From: Eubacteriales Family XIII. Incertae Sedis bacterium
Lineage (GTDB): Bacteria > Bacillota > Clostridia > Peptostreptococcales > Anaerovoracaceae
Reading direction: 5' to 3'
NCBI GenBank assembly: GCA_031255695.1
Contig: JAIRSA010000124.1
Span: 1 to 5,334, forward strand
Length of the DNA stretch: 5,334 nt
Positions within the stretch are counted from its first letter, which is position 1, and each line of letters opens with the position of its first letter. Below the pieces are notes generated by a model that was not told the origin of the DNA, made no database searches, and worked only from the letters and a program-made list of their open reading frames with translations. Shown here piece after piece: positions 5,101-5,334 of this stretch. Position numbers and translations under genes: made by a program.

Positions 5101-5334
5101 GTGCACGAGATACGCGCGGGCAGCCAGGAGGACTACGACAGCCTTAAATTCATCGTGCGCAGCAATATGGACGCGGAAGAGTGGGATGCGGCAGTGGCGG
5201 CCCGCCAAAAGATGTATGAAGATGCCGGCATAAGCTATGCCGGGGACATGGACGCCATGGAGGAAGAGCTTGTCGCCGACGCGGTAAGCTATACCCTTGG
5301 CGACAGCACGCTTATGGAGCGCTTCGCGGCAGAG
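5101..5334 (+). CDS. Fragment of a large mobile-element/phage-type polyprotein domain, probably 5'-truncated
   Basis: From about 5098 to the window end one frame reads as a plausible acidic, helical protein of at least 78 codons with no stop. Landmarks are VHEIRAGSQEDYDSLKFIV at its beginning, RQKMYEDAGISYAGD in the middle and MEEELVADAVSYTLGD near the end. From memory, the pattern of a His-Glu element, then DY..LK.., then a YE.AGI segment and an EE.VAD motif recalls the zincin-like domain seen in very large polyproteins of integrative elements and phages, where EExxAD carries a metal-ligand Glu. Here the HExxH motif is incomplete (HEIRA, no second His). No start codon has a ribosome binding site: GTG at 5101 and ATG at 5167 are the only nearby options, and upstream the frame runs straight into the 40-bp repeats. 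I read it as the tail of a gene whose 5' part is lost, continuing past the window. Coding nature is likely; family is tentative. Confidence 0.5.
   Translation, partial: MHEIRAGSQEDYDSLKFIVRSNMDAEEWDAAVAARQKMYEDAGISYAGDMDAMEEELVADAVSYTLGDSTLMERFAAE

Overview
The window looks like chromosomal DNA of a fairly GC-rich member of the Bacillota, probably a Clostridia-type anaerobe. The grounds are a textbook CIRCE operator in front of groES-groEL (HrcA-type control), strong AGGAGG-like ribosome binding sites, and GroES/GroEL sequences of clostridial character. This placement is inference from sequence character; no search was run. All recognised genes lie on the + strand.

Layout: (1) 10-627 is a TetR-family regulator. 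(2) 624-797 is an array of five 35-bp tandem repeats whose first unit supplies the regulator's stop codon; a small dyad follows at 808-823. (3) 852-1433 encodes a member of the L-2-amino-thiazoline-4-carboxylic acid (ATC) hydrolase family, probably the target or partner of the regulator. (4) 1434-1639 is a gap with a C-rich direct repeat and a weak promoter candidate. (5) 1640-2233 is maf, a nucleoside triphosphate pyrophosphatase. (6) 2354-2441 holds an A/T-rich tract, a sigma-A-type promoter and CIRCE, followed by a structured 140-nt leader. (7) 2584-2862 groES and 2963-4588 groEL form the chaperonin operon, with a likely terminator hairpin at 4714-4757. (8) 4772-4880 is a G-rich 17/9-bp minisatellite containing a strong G-quadruplex motif. 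(9) 4950-5059 holds three near-perfect 29-nt repeats spaced 40-41 bp apart. (10) From about 5101 to the window end is an open coding-like stretch with no credible start. It resembles the tail of a metalloprotease-like domain found in large mobile-element or phage polyproteins, and is probably a 5'-truncated remnant.

Functionally, groES and groEL form one heat-shock operon repressed through CIRCE. The TetR and ATC-hydrolase genes look like a regulator-enzyme pair. maf appears to be an independent house-cleaning gene. No complete new defence or mobile system is visible. The most unusual content lies between the genes: four different tandem-repeat families in four gaps, one with compensatory base changes that preserve a hairpin, and a 17-nt inverted match linking the maf 3' end to the region just after groEL.
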